In this document: piece by piece, positions 1-12,200 of the stretch | How positions within the stretch are numbered: the stretch's first letter is position 1 | How the letters are laid out: the number at the start of each line of letters is the position of its first letter | Assembly: GCA_954871275.1 (NCBI GenBank) | Contig: OX940975.1 | Location: 8,060,001-8,124,000 of the forward strand | DNA: 64,000 bases | Source: Leptopterna dolabrata | Taxonomy: Eukaryota > Arthropoda > Insecta > Hemiptera > Miridae | Direction of reading: 5' to 3' | Notes under the pieces: generated by a model | Databases searched by the model: none | Told to the model about the DNA's origin: nothing | Seen by the model: only the letters and a program-made list of their open reading frames with translations | Position numbers and translations under genes: made by a program

Positions 1-59
1 ACCTGAGACACACTAATAGCTCAGAAGGTGAAATGGTGTCTTCTGTTTCGTGAGACCAT

Positions 60-206
60 CTTTTACTTGAAACAGTCTTTGGCTCTTTGGACATTCGAAA
101 ATAACCAAAGAATTTACTTTCATCGTCCAGCAGCTCTTTATGTAGCGCGGCAAATTCACCCTCCAACTTCCGCTTTCGCCAAGTTGGATGCACGCCCCAT
201 CTTCTT
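60..206 (-). pseudogene. PIF/Harbinger transposase N-terminal fragment
   Basis: Read on the minus strand, one open frame gives RRWGVHPTWRKRKLEGEF followed by HKELLDDESKFFGYFRMSK. This is the typical N-terminal block of insect HARBI1/ALP1-like transposases (aromatic, WVHP-like, KR, EF/EY, then YFRMSK). No DDE nuclease domain follows, and the block runs into the window edge with no recognisable continuation. A partial exon or decayed copy is the best reading. Similar N-terminal blocks recur at 7099-7356, 26163-26477, 34486-34617 and 41154-41564. Confidence 0.55.
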
Positions 207-380
207 GAAGAATTCTGAAGTCCAGCAACTTGCAACTTAGCTGCAATTGCTGCTAAATCTTCTTCGAAAAGTTTCATTTTCGAAGTAAAAATTTTGACAA
301 GACACACTCGGCCACGACCCGGTCTCCACTCGGTTCCTATGGCCCGGCGGAGGGTGCAGCGTGAATAATCCTTAAGGGCC

Positions 381-961
381 ATGAATCTACACAGGTGCAC
401 GTAAATTATATAATTATTAACAAAATAAAATAAAGTTGTTATCGTGGTGTAATTCATGTGTCCAGCACTAATCGACTTTTTGTCCAAATAGTAAATTTGT
501 CCGTTTTTGGTATGGGGTGCCTACCATACTGATTGCTAACCTTCCCCCTGTGATGTAAGGGTCACGAATCTATAAAGGATGCACGTAAATTATATTTAAT
601 AATAAAACAAAAATAAGAACGTTGTTATCATGGTGTAATTCGTGTCCAGCACTGATCCATCTTTCGTAAAAATAGTTAATTTGTCGGTTTTCAGTTCTAA
701 ACGTTCGAATCGTCTCAAATAATCCCTCCTCCACAAAACAAATTCCTCCCATTCAAGCAGCACTGAATGTCTTCCATGACTGACAATCTGAAATTGCAGT
801 TTTGTCGACAACATGTAAAAAGTGGTTCTTTTAAAATTGTGGACCACCTGTGTTAACGTCAAAAACATTTCATCTATAGTAGGAAGTACATTCCGAACAT
901 AGAACTGATGATTTTTTTGGTGCATTGCCTCTCGATCTAAAGAATCGACCGAATCAGCCAT
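381..961 (-). pseudogene. IS630/Tc1-like DDE transposase relic with internal duplication
   Basis: The minus-strand frame 961-596 reads HQKNHQFYVRNVLPTIDEMF, later EEFVLWRRDYLRRFE. This resembles the helical linker plus pre-catalytic region of the insect IS630-Tc1-like transposase family. A neighbouring frame gives INYFYERWISAGH, corresponding to the family motif YYLDETWVNAGH with its acidic residues lost. The same stretch occurs again about 190 bp away (around 381-530), reading IYYLDKKSISAGH, so the catalytic-motif segment was tandemly duplicated after or during decay. Several frameshifts make it non-functional. The N-terminal half of the same family is seen at 37024-37398. Confidence 0.5.
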
Positions 962-2449
962 TTCGGGGGTGGGCTCTGGTCTTCTTCGGTGAACAAAAGA
1001 AGCCGTTTTCTCTGTTCTTTTAGCACCCAGTAAATTGAGGCCGTTTATAAACCTCTCACCGTGTCCACCATCTGCACGACATACCGGACAGATCTGTCTC
1101 GATAAATTTCATGCATATGCTTGCACACGTTCAGTACAGTGATTTTAACATTTTTAGTGATACAGGTGTCAACTTACATCTCTTCGGTAGAGAAATGTAT
1201 ACAAAGCGCGTCGTGTCGGTTTCCGACCTCGACATCACTGTAAATATTTTGCTTTCAAAATCGACGAACTTTGAATGAAAATAAAACTGATGAATTGCAA
1301 CTATGGATGTTGAAGCTGAAGCCAATATCTTGCCCATTCAGCCATTAAAGTCAAAGGTCCCCCATAAGTAAATATGCAATTGGGGCATACTAACCCACAA
1401 CGCCATGGCGCTTTGATGGTTTCGCATTCTTCTTACATGCTCTCACTCTATATTGAATGTACTACGGGTACTGGAGCACTCAAAAAAGGATATGAAGGTG
1501 GGTACCTAGGTGTCTGATACCATTTCACTCGCCATCGCATCGTAATATTATGGTAGAAGGGAATTCCTCATTTTTTCTTGCTGCTGCCGATGCCTGTGGT
1601 ACGGATTCACCAACACAAGTTGATCACAAATACTACGTACTCGTCCCTAAGGAACACTTTTTTTTTTAAATAAATTAACTTGTGTTTCCTTGATGTCGTC
1701 AGCAATAAATATATTACATAAATCGACAAATATCAACAACAAATTAACTCAAAACGAACTGAATTTACTAATATTATATATTAGAGAACTGAATTTACTA
1801 ATATTATATATTAGAGAAGAACAACGAGACCGCCCATACACGAATCATCCAAGCCAATAAATGGAAGAAAAGCAAAAAGCAAAGCACGCTGCTTCTGTAT
1901 TGGTTTATCTGTCCAAACTTGAGGCTACGTCTGCCACGTCTGGACATCGGTTTGTTGTTGTATGCTTACTAGGTGTTGTCGAGTTTTTCTGTCTTTTGAG
2001 CTTGCCATTGTAGTTTTTGTCGTGCCTAATTAATTTGACCACATATAATGGGACTTTGTATCCTGAAGGTGTGCAATTTCAATTTATAAATAAATACTAT
2101 TTTCTTCCTATGACGCCCTCTCTGATCGACGGTTGGCTACCATGATGGCAGTTGACGTCCTGGAAGCAGCTGCACGGAAAAGCTCAATCAGGGAGCAACC
2201 CAACCACTTGCGGTTGTGGAGCGGGCCCCCTGGCCGATCGTTCCCCCTCATTCTTCTCTTCAGTAATTAAACGAAGTACCTCGTACTTTTCTCCACGCAT
2301 CATGTGCCCAAGATAGTATGCCTTTTGCTCCTTATTGGTTAGCACAAGCTTCTCTTTTCCTATCCTTCACAAGACTTTCTGCACCCATGAGATCCTGAGG
2401 ATATGCCAATAGCTTTGTTCGTGCTGTCTCTGAGAAAGTTCAGTTTTTG
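962..2449. other. Gene-free stretch with a 30-bp tandem duplication
   Basis: No gene recognised. The only clear structure is an exact head-to-tail duplication of an AT-rich 30-mer, 1756-1785 and 1786-1815. Short open frames on both strands here have no recognisable domains. Confidence 0.5.
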
Positions 2450-2745
2450 CTCGAACCAAACTGGCTTGGTGTAGGGTGAGCTCTGAACACGCTCGCTCGG
2501 AGCAGGGTGAGCCTGGAGCTTGTTCAGAGCACCGGCAGCTCGAACAGGTCAAGGGTGCATGTGTGGAAGAGCAGTGCTCAGCTGCCCCTGGTCTTCTCGT
2601 GGGGCACAGGAGGGCTTGCTCAGAGGAGCTCGGAGGAAGCCCTGTGGCCAGCACGAACACAGAATCATCTGCCCCCCGGACACCACGAACACCAGACCAC
2701 TTGGCTCGGAGCTCGCCCCGGGTCTGCTGAACAGCAAATCTTTGC
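2450..2745. other. GC-rich block of unusual composition
   Basis: A roughly 300-bp block is much more GC-rich than its AT-rich flanks and is saturated with GAGC/GCTC words. It is open in several frames on both strands because stop codons are rare, which gives overlapping 60-127 codon frames. None shows a recognisable domain. It could be a fragment of a GC-rich mobile element or a foreign segment. Confidence 0.35.
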
Positions 2746-3059
2746 CTCACCCGTACTGCGCATTCCTCTGAACACCTCTGAGGGACTGCACGAACAAAGC
2801 TTGTATAGAAACATCAAACATCTCCAACGCATTAATTCTGCCCCACGCGTACAACATACGGATAAGGAAAAACCGTGAAAATGTTTCAAAGAAACTTGAA
2901 AAGAACCGATGAAACAGTTTCTCAAAACCTGAAACAACACTGTTTCAAAAGAATGGTCATAGACAAAACGAAGTGTCAGTCTTGAATCGATTTCCGGTCC
3001 CGATGTTGCCAATAAGCCAGGTGTCATGGGCTATTCAAAAGGTTCATTATATTGAAAAT

Positions 3060-3443
3060 TGTTGGAAAAATGAACCTTTCCGACCTCTATTGGCCTGTCC
3101 ATTAAATACTTCAGGAAGAGCTACCGATGGTATCCGCTAGATCTGCCACTAGAGCTGAAGACGTTTTTCTTTTGTTTCTAGTATGAACAAAATTACTTTT
3201 GTTCCGAGTTCAGTTCTTCAGTTGATGTTGTATGCCTTCTGCCATTATACGTTCAATCTGAGTTTTGCAGCCAGCCTGTTTGTATAGAGTATTGTCCTAA
3301 TAGTCCTGAGTGTTTTTTTGCTACTACGTTCGACTCAAGTGTTTGGAGACTCCCCAACGTAAGTGATTCAGTAATCAGTTTGGATTAGTATGAGTCAAGC
3401 TTTATGATAAAAGGTCTTAATCAAAAACAGTGATCAACCTTCA
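3060..3443 (+). repeat. Left LTR of the non-coding element
   Basis: 384 bp, TG...CA, preceded by target duplication AAAAT. The internal region begins CGGCGCCGC immediately after it, where a primer-binding site would lie, but I cannot match it to a tRNA. Confidence 0.85.
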
Positions 3444-5187
3444 CGGCGCCGCTTTGCAAGGCGATCATTAATTGATTGAGGCGCTATTATGATTAGGTAC
3501 TAACATTGGGTGTTGGTACAACCTTTAGATTGTTTCAGTGGGACTTCAAGGAACGTAAAATAACTATGTACTGGTTGTGACTGCATGATTGAGTGGATGA
3601 CTTTACCTTCTCTTTGTAGGATTAGAAAATATTAGAGCTCACCTAGGTAAAGTTAGGCTTAGGGTTTGTCGTCATCCAATCGAATATTTCGCAATATGAA
3701 AGCGAAGTATTTCGCTTTGGAAAACTCCTCTGTTGTTTTTAAGTGTGGTAGTGGGTACATAGTTATTGGTTTGTGGTTGACTCAACTGGGCTGTGTAGTG
3801 GAGCCAAGGCTCCCAATTACCTATACGGCGCGGTTGTGAAAAGACCCTAATTCATTGGTTTGTACGTTTATGGAACGAAAAAGTGGTGATAGTACGTACA
3901 CTGTCGGAATGGACTGGCCCGTTACTGTTTAGCCCCAAACAGTACGCGCCCCAGGAGATGCGACATACTCCAAGAGGGGGTATGCGCCCCCGTCGATCGA
4001 AATTTAAAATCTATGTACATAGTTGAAACGATGCATTGAAACCTGGGATGCCCATTGTAGGAGTGCCTTATCTGCAAATATCGTTCCAGTTGGTATACTT
4101 AATAATGTTTTCATGTTGTTCGCAAAGTTGAACGCGATCGACACAGAGGGTACTCGTATCAAAATATCAACAATTGATAATTGATCCGAGCCATCTCCAC
4201 TGAAAAACCGCCGGGGCATGCAGGGTTTTTCGCCACTGTGTGATACCAATGGATATAGTGGGGTCCTACTGAAGCAGATCTCTTTGGGGTACCTCATTGT
4301 CACTTGCCTCACTACGGGTGTATGACCTGGTAGATAAACTTGATTGGTGTGGAAGCCGACGCCTGTCCGAGTTCATATACGTTGTACCTCCGGCCTCAAT
4401 GAGCTGGAGATCGGCGGAGCTCGCTGACAGTCAATAAGCCTAAACACGGCATGTAGTTTATGTGCATAAGATGTGTTCTGGGCTTTGAATGACCATTACA
4501 GTGCAATGAAAAATATTGATCCACACGATTAGTTTATTTACCCTTTCGGTCCTCTTTTCATGATATTATATGTATAACACTAACCAATACTAATTGAAAA
4601 TATTTTAATTTGTTTTCTTGAAATTTGAATTCTGAAATGCTTGAAATGTTTGAATTCTGAAATGTTAGAATTCTAAAATTAAATCAAATTTAAACAAAAT
4701 TGTGCGAATTGTTGGTGGAGACCAAAGAGTGGGACTCCTCTAGAGTTTGGGTTATTTTTGTTAAATAATTGTGAAGCACAAGCTATCGTTGACAATGAGG
4801 GGGTTGTACAGATTGCCTCAATGCGCATGCCGGATGAGAGGTTTTTAATGCGAACAACGTATTGTTTAATACAATGCTAGATACTCGTTAGTTTCGAGCT
4901 TCCTTGAGTCGAAATTCAGGAAATGCAGTACGGTTATCAACTAGGATAGTAAGAAATTCGATGAATTTATGAACAAGGATAGTGGCATGGAAGAATATTT
5001 GGGTAGGAGGGAGCGGTCTACCGGCTCTCAGGTCGTTTTCGTCCCTCTGCCAAAATTGGTTGGAACGCCTCCTTTTCCAAAAATGAGGGGAGGAAGAGTA
5101 GCTCCTTGTTGGTATATCGAACTGGAGCTAATTGGTTGTTAATTTTTGGACCAGATATCCTTCTGAAGGACGTCAAGGTGGAGGGAG

Positions 5188-5571
5188 TGTTGGAAAAATG
5201 AACCTTTCCGACCTCTATTGGCCTGTCCATTAAATACTTCAGGAAGAGCTACCGATGGTATCCGCTAGATCTGCCACTAGAGCTGAAGACGTTTTTCTTT
5301 TGTTTCTAGTATGAACAAAATTACTTTTGTTCCGAGTTCAGTTCTTCAGTTGATGTTGTATGCCTTCTGCCATTATACGTTCAATCTGAGTTTTGCAGCC
5401 AGCCTGTTTGTATAGAGTATTGTCCTAATAGTCCTGAGTGTTTTTTTGCTACTACGTTCGACTCAAGTGTTTGGAGACTCCCCAACGTAAGTGATTCAGT
5501 AATCAGTTTGGATTAGTATGAGTCAAGCTTTATGATAAAAGGTCTTAATCAAAAACAGTGATCAACCTTCA
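5188..5571 (+). repeat. Right LTR of the non-coding element
   Basis: 384 bp, same sequence as the left LTR as far as can be read, followed by target duplication AAAAT at 5572-5576. Confidence 0.85.
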
Positions 5572-6179
5572 AAAATAATAAACCTAAAAAACATAAATTC
5601 CTGTTGTAGGAAAAAAAAGAAACAGAAAAAAACGGGTGTTTCGAAACTGTTCCCATTGGAGACAGCCTTGCAGCAGGAAAAACGAAGAAACAGTTTCGCG
5701 TTTCTGTTGTTTTGACCAAAATTTCGTTGTTTTGACCAAAAAAAGCGTTATTGTTGCCGAAGCTGTTATTTTGAAACAGTTTTCACGAAACTGTTTCATG
5801 CAATAACAGAAGCCCATCGTTACAACAAGACTGCAAGACCTCAACACCATCCCAGTCAAGACTCGACCCTCCACATTCACCATAGAAGACAGCCTATGTC
5901 CGACATGAGTAGATGACAAGCCGAGAATTTCCTCTCCACTCCACTACATAAAATTCACTTACTATAATATACTATTAATATTACTATTACTACTACTACT
6001 AATAAGTATTACTACTAGTATTAGTATACTATTACTACTAATAGTACTATAATTTATACTATTATAGGTAGGATACTTTATCTTAAACGTAAGGTGTTGT
6101 GTACGATGCACTGGAGATTGGAAAACGATTCTACTTCTACTCAACATATAAACAACGAGAACTCCACTCGAAGATAAAC
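5572..6179. other. Upstream region and probable promoter of the DHX35 gene
   Basis: No coding sequence recognised. An imperfect trinucleotide tract of ATT/ACT repeats fills about 5960-6065, ending roughly 115 bp before the DHX35 start codon. The transcription start is not visible; no convincing TATA box was seen. Confidence 0.4.
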
Positions 6180-6204
6180 ATGAAGTCGCTCTTCCTGAAA
6201 CCAG
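6180..6204 (+). CDS. DHX35: DHX35 coding exon 1
   Basis: Encodes MKSLFLKP plus one base of a split Ala codon, then donor GTAGGT. The short first exon is inferred from phase and from the conserved K-P start of the family; an upstream untranslated exon is possible. Confidence 0.75.
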
Positions 6205-9200
6205 GTAGGTTCCTAGTTTCCGATTTGTGTAAGTACCTTCATTACATGCCGCCACCGCTAATATTTGAACTAGTTCCTTCATTTCATACTAGTACCTGCG
6301 TTGAACTAGTTATTTTGTGAACACTAGCTTCAATACAGTGTGTGGGGGTCCCAACTAGCTCTTGATGTACGATAGGTCCGAGCTTTGATGGTTCTGGGGT
6401 TGTAGGTAAGGGATGAACAAAATTTACGAAGTGACTAGTGTCACTGTTAACGTGCCAGGTATGTGATTTAATTATCCACTTGGTCTTCAGCTGAGGATGG
6501 TAACTGGGGCGCTGACAAGAGTGACCTGGACTCCCAGAACAACACTGCATTCGTGTTCAACCCAAATTTGTCCCTTGCCCTCGAACAACAAAGGACCAAG
6601 CTCCCCATCTACCGAAACCGGAATGATATTCTGTACCTCCTCGAAAAATTCCAAACCCTCGTCTTGGTGGGGGAGACAGGCTGTGGCAAGAGCACCCAAG
6701 TTCCTCAGGTAAATGTTTCTTATACCATGACTAACAACTAGTTGCTTTTTTTCCCCCGCATTGGAGTAGTAGAGAGTTTTCGCAAAGGTTTGGCTACTAG
6801 CCCGTTGACGGGCTAAGGCCTACGTACGAAGGAAAGTGCGAACTGCGCATGCGCACGTTTGGGTGGGAACGATCTAACTTAAGGGGGGATATCACGATAT
6901 CACCGTCGGCCCTGAAATCCGATGGTGAAAATCTGCGCTGCTGGTCACGTTTTGGGGAGGTGACCAGGCAGGGCGGTCGGGAGAGATTTCCAACCGATTT
7001 AGGGTGGAAGGGTGGGGACAGACTGCTTGAGACAATTGTAGATAGCTGCACAAGTTTCTGGAACTATGGTTGACATCAATGATGGCGATATAGCAGCACT
7101 ATACTTCAAGTCTGTACGTCCTGCCACTGGCCAAAAAACGAAGCGTGACTATCAACCGTTCCTCTGCACTCACTGCTTCACGCATAACCGTACTTTTTTT
7201 TTCGATGTGAGGTCTCACCATATCAAGTAAATTGGTGGAAACCTCGGGTGTCATACGCAAGAAATTCCGGACACGCCTTTCGCTGTACACCTGCTTCATC
7301 CACATCTTCTTTTTCTTCCTTCGTTTCTCGCACACGGCCAAAGCAGTTAATGGCACATCAACAACTAACCGCTTTGAAAATTATGGAGCCATTTAATTAA
7401 AATTTTAAAAACTTTAAATACTATGAAACTAACTGTTCCTGGATGAAGAAATGGCAACGGACTGAGCAGTAGGTCCGGCGCTTCAGAACCGGTCGTGAAA
7501 ATACAACGCTCTGCGTGGGAGATCGGGACCATGAACGGGAAAGGGCGGTCGGGGACGCGTCGTGAAATCCCCGCTTTAGCTCGTCAATGTTGGATGCCAC
7601 CGGTCTACGTAAGCGACCTAGCACTAGGTCGTATGGGCGTTTCCCGTACTAACCTTCTACCAAGGAAACCTCATCTCATGGATTGCCTTCTTCCATGGCA
7701 TTTGTGATTATTTGTTTGTGTTGTGTAGGTGTACCTGATAGTGTGCGTCTTTTTTCTCTCGATTTTCGTTTTTTCTGCTGTATAAAAACCCTACATTTCT
7801 ATATTTTGTTGAAAACAGTATTAGGAAATATTTCTGTGACCCTTGAAGACTGGAAAATGTCAATAAATTATACCTGGCTAATTTCTCTATGTCTATGGAC
7901 AACCTTACAGTTTTTTGGCTAACAATGTCTTCCTATTAGCCACTAATTTTTGCCAAATAACTTTGTGGTGATCGGCTGCTCCCTAACACTATGTAAATAG
8001 CGTCACTTACATTATAAGCCGTGTCTAACGGCTTCCCAGAGCGGGGACCCCCTACCCCTCTCTGGGCATGTATCAAGGGGTATAAAAGAAGCTGTAAATC
8101 GCCAATAAATTGTCATTTGACCACACAAACCGACTCAAGTAGTCTCGTGTATTTATTTATACTTATAGCTCCCTCTGGATCATCACACTGGTCACCCCGA
8201 CGACGAACACGTAACCTTCACTGGTTTCCCGCCTTCTAGCGAACAGCGCCCCGCCTTCTCGCTTCCAGCGACGGCTCAACACGCAACCTTCGCCGGCTTC
8301 CCTCCTTCTGCGATCAGCGCCCCGCCTTCTCGCTTCCTGCGACGGCTCAACACGCACCTTCGCCCCGGCCTTCTGCGAATGCAACACCGCCTGCACGCCT
8401 CCTGCGACCGTCTCTTCACCCCGGCCTTCTGTGAACGCAACACCGGCAATGTTAATACACCTCTCGCCCCGGCTTCTCGCCTCCTGTGATCGACAGCGAA
8501 CCGCCTACGCCCTCCACCACTCGTCAGATCCACGACCAACCAACTATCGTCTCTCCAGCGAACCAACCAGAGAACATCTCGCCGTTTCCGCTGCCTACTT
8601 AACGAGAGCGACCATCAACGGAGCATTCATTCCTCGGATCTACACCTTCAGGAACGTCAAAGAAGAAAATGGAGACCAGAGCTACGAGGACACCGGAACC
8701 GCCTCATACCCTTCTCCCTCCTCCTCGTGTGGCTACCGTCAACGAGGAGTTGCAGGTGATCCAGCACCACCGACAACCGCGGCCTTCAACGCAGCCTCTC
8801 AATAGGACCACCGTCTACAAAGACCTACCAGTAGCTTCGAGAGATATCGAGGAACATTTTACACACGTAAAATTACTACTCGATACTTAAACAAAATACG
8901 GCCTCCAAGTCAACAAGTCGAAGTGTCAACTAGCCCGCACCTCCGTCGAATTCCTCGGCCACATCGTATCACCAAGCGGCGTTACACATCTGCCCGATCG
9001 AACGGCTGCCCGTAAGCGACATAATAAACGCCTACTCCACTGCTCTCACAACTTCGAAGCCGCCTTCGAAGCAACGAAACATGTCCTCGAGAGAGCTGTA
9101 ACACTGGCACATCCTGGCCCGACTCAGCGCCCCGGCCATACTTACCTACAGCTCTACAGCGCCCGGTCTTCCGTCACAAACACGGCCTATCACACCCTGG

Positions 9201-12200
9201 GACACAGGCCTCTCCCGACACCGTCTTCTCTGGGACCCAGGCGCAGCCGTTACTCCAGGCGCGGCCGACGTCACCTGCTCCGGCACCTCCTGCCTCGCCA
9301 TTCAAGCCGCCTCGGAAGATCACCTCTTCCAGCCGCCCGTTCCAGCGCTCTCCGAGACATCGCCCTCGACGCTTCCAGCTGGACCGCATCCGAGCACGTT
9401 CATGCATCCCACACCGCAGCCGCCGCTAACACACGACGGCGAGACACCACGAACTCTTCAAGCCACCCACCTACACGGCGACTACACAGCTCACACGCAG
9501 CCTCTTTCACCAACACCGACGCATCGACAAGATTCATCGTCATTTACATAATTTCAGTATTTAACTTCAATTCTGGGGGGGAGCAGTGTGGCGATCGGCT
9601 GCTCCCTAACACTATGTAAATAGCGTCCCTTGCATTATAAGCCGCGTCTAACGGCTTCCCAGAGCGGGGACCCCCTACCCCTCTCTGGGCATGTATCAAG
9701 GGGTATAAAAGAAGCTGTAAATCGCCAATAAATTGTCATTTGACCACACAAACCGACTCAAGTAGTCTCGTGTATTTATTTCTACTTATAGCTCCCACTG
9801 GATCATCACAAACTTTAATTAGCCAAACCTTCAGTTTCTTGGCTAATTTGTCTCGTGTCTATGGACAACCCTACATTATTTTCCATTTGAAAATAGTGAT
9901 AGGAAATGGTTCTGTGATCCTTTAAGACTGGAGAATCGTAATCAATTGTACCTGGCTAGTCTATGAACAACCATATTACTAGCGAAGATGAAAACTAAAA
10001 GCGGCTTTTTAAACTGAAATTTTCAAGTGATGAGAATTGTTGTGATCGGCTGCTCCTCCACAACTCAATTTGTGTCTGAACATGCTGTAACCCAGAGTGG
10101 GGACCCCCCGACCCCCCTCTGGTCTTGTCAGGGGAATATAAAAGAGCCAGGGTGCCATCAATAAACAACCATTCTCTCGTAATCGATCGACTCGTCTATC
10201 CGACTCCCAATCACTACACTGGTGACATCCGACGTGTGAGCTCCACCGCCAGCGCCCGCCTCGACGGCTATCGCAGCGCCTCCCGCTACTTCGCCCCACC
10301 ATCACCGATCCTTATATAAGGAAACGAACGCCGGCGCCGAGCACACTTCAAGCTGACACCTCACCGGACTGGCACCGAAGAGAAAACCGAAGATGACGGA
10401 GCAGAAACCGCAAAAAACGCCCGAAGCGAGCGCTCCTTCGATTCTCAAGCTCCAGCCGTTCGACCCCGCATTCCCGCACGTCTGGTTCGCCCAACTCGAG
10501 CTCATCCTCGCACACGAAGGCCTCACGACGCCACATGCGAAATTCGCCCGAGCCTTCCTCGCCCTCGAACCTCGACAAGCGGATCTATGCGCCGACATCA
10601 ACCCCTCGCACACCAGTAGTTACCAGACGCTCAAAACTCGCCTTCTAGCGACACACGCACCTTCCGATGGTTCACGGCTCACTGCCCTCCTCCAGCCGAC
10701 ATCCGACGACGAACTACCGTCGATCCTCGCTCGCCGACTCACCCGAGCACTTCCGGCTGACACACCCGCACCGCTCGTCCGACAGCTCTTCCTCCGCGCC
10801 CTACCCGAGAGCATACGTCTACACATAGCGGCCCGTGACGAACCCGACATATTGAAACTCGCTGCGCTCGCCGATCGCCTCCTACCATTCGCCCCGCCTC
10901 CTCGGGTGGCTACCGTCTCCGAAGAGGTCGAAGTGATCAACGATAGACGACAACGGCGATCTCCGACGCAGCCGGCGACGAACACACGCCGAACAACGAA
11001 CACGCTATGTTTCTACCACCGCACATGGGGCCCACGAGCACAGAAATGCCGCAGCCCCTGCACCTGGCGCCCGAAACCGACGGGAAACGACAACGCACGG
11101 CCCGACCAGCCGTAACGGCCGTGCGCAACCCACCAACATCTCGGCTCTTCATCCGCTGTAAAAAAACCTCGCTACACTTCCTCGTGGACACCGGCTCCGA
11201 CGTCTCGATCGTCCCGAACACCCTGCTCAACCGAAAAACAACACGTCCAAGCGCTCTACGTGCCGCAAACGGCACCGAGATCAAGATGTACGGCACACAC
11301 TCCGCATCGGTACACCTACCAGATCTCCCTCCGTACGAGTGGACCTTCACAGTCGCCGACGTATCAACCCCGATCCTCGGCTCCGACTTCTTGACGTACC
11401 ACGGCCTACTCGTTGACCTACCCAACGCCCGACTCATCAACGCGACCACGCAGCGGTACATCACCGGGACAGTAGACCTCGTACCTCCGAGCCAGTCCAT
11501 CTGTACGACAACAGCGAACGAGCCCCGTTTTCAAGCCCTCCTCGACGCCTACAAACCTTCATCGACACCATGCGATGCTCCTGTCGAACATCACATCGTC
11601 ACGAAGGGCCCCCCGTGTCACGCGAAACTTCGCCGATTATCCCCGGACCTATACGCGAAAGCGAAGGCCCATTTCGGCGAATTACTAGCGGCGGGGGTCA
11701 TCGAACCTTCGGAGGCGCCGTGGTCCAGCCCGCTCCACATCGTTCCGAAACCCGACGGTGACATTCGCCCCGTCGGTGACTACAGAGCGCTGAACCGACT
11801 CACTGTGCCCGATCGCTACACCGTCCCACACCTACACGATTTTACAACGGCCCTGTACGGGACTACAGTGTACAGCACATTCGACCTCGCCCGTGCATTT
11901 TTTCACTGCAAAATCAGCGAACGCGACGTGCCAAAAACGACGATCTTAACACCCTTCGGCGCCTACCAATTCAAGCGAATGAATTTCGGCTTACGAAACG
12001 CAGCGCAAACGTGGCAACGCTACATGGACCACGTCCTACGCAACCTACCTTTCGTGTACTGTTACCTCGATGACATACTGGTCGCCTCGGCCACCCCGTC
12101 TGAACACTACACCCACGTACGCACGCTCCTCGAGACCCTCGCTAAATACGGCCTACAAATAAATACAGCCAAATGCCAGCTCGCACGGCCCTCAGTCAAA

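Larger units (their letters stand above)
3060..5571. mobile_element. Non-coding LTR retrotransposon (LARD-like)
   Basis: Two 384-bp direct repeats (3060-3443 and 5188-5571) start TGTTGG and end CTTCA, the TG...CA signature of LTRs. They look identical by eye. A 5-bp target duplication AAAAT sits at 3055-3059 and 5572-5576. The right LTR is preceded by a purine tract (GGTGGAGGGAG), as expected for a plus-strand primer, so the element is probably + oriented. The 1.74-kb internal region has no reading frame resembling gag, protease, RT or integrase. That makes it a non-autonomous element that must have used enzymes supplied by another element. The family cannot be assigned from the sequence alone. 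Confidence 0.85.
7964..9810 (+). mobile_element. Internally deleted Gypsy (Ty3) retrotransposon
   Basis: Two 224-bp LTRs (7964-8187, 9587-9810) beginning TGTGG-GATCGG and ending ATCACA differ at about six positions, so this is an older insertion than the Gypsy element beside it. The 5-bp target duplication AACTT lies at 7959-7963 and 9811-9815, and copy B has a single AACTT at that point. The internal 1.4 kb contains broken pieces of gag and of the RT/RNase H region, e.g. FLGHIVSPSGVTHLPDRTA after KCQLARTSVE. A purine tract GGGGGGGAGCAG precedes the right LTR. Not coding. Confidence 0.85.

Noticed and set aside
2367..2878. Several overlapping frames of 60-127 codons on both strands
   Set aside because: They all fall in one GC-rich patch with few stops, none has a recognised domain, and they exclude each other.
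10137..11115. Endogenous retrovirus with an envelope gene
   Set aside because: No signal peptide, membrane segment or fusion-protein features in the third ORF or elsewhere in the element.
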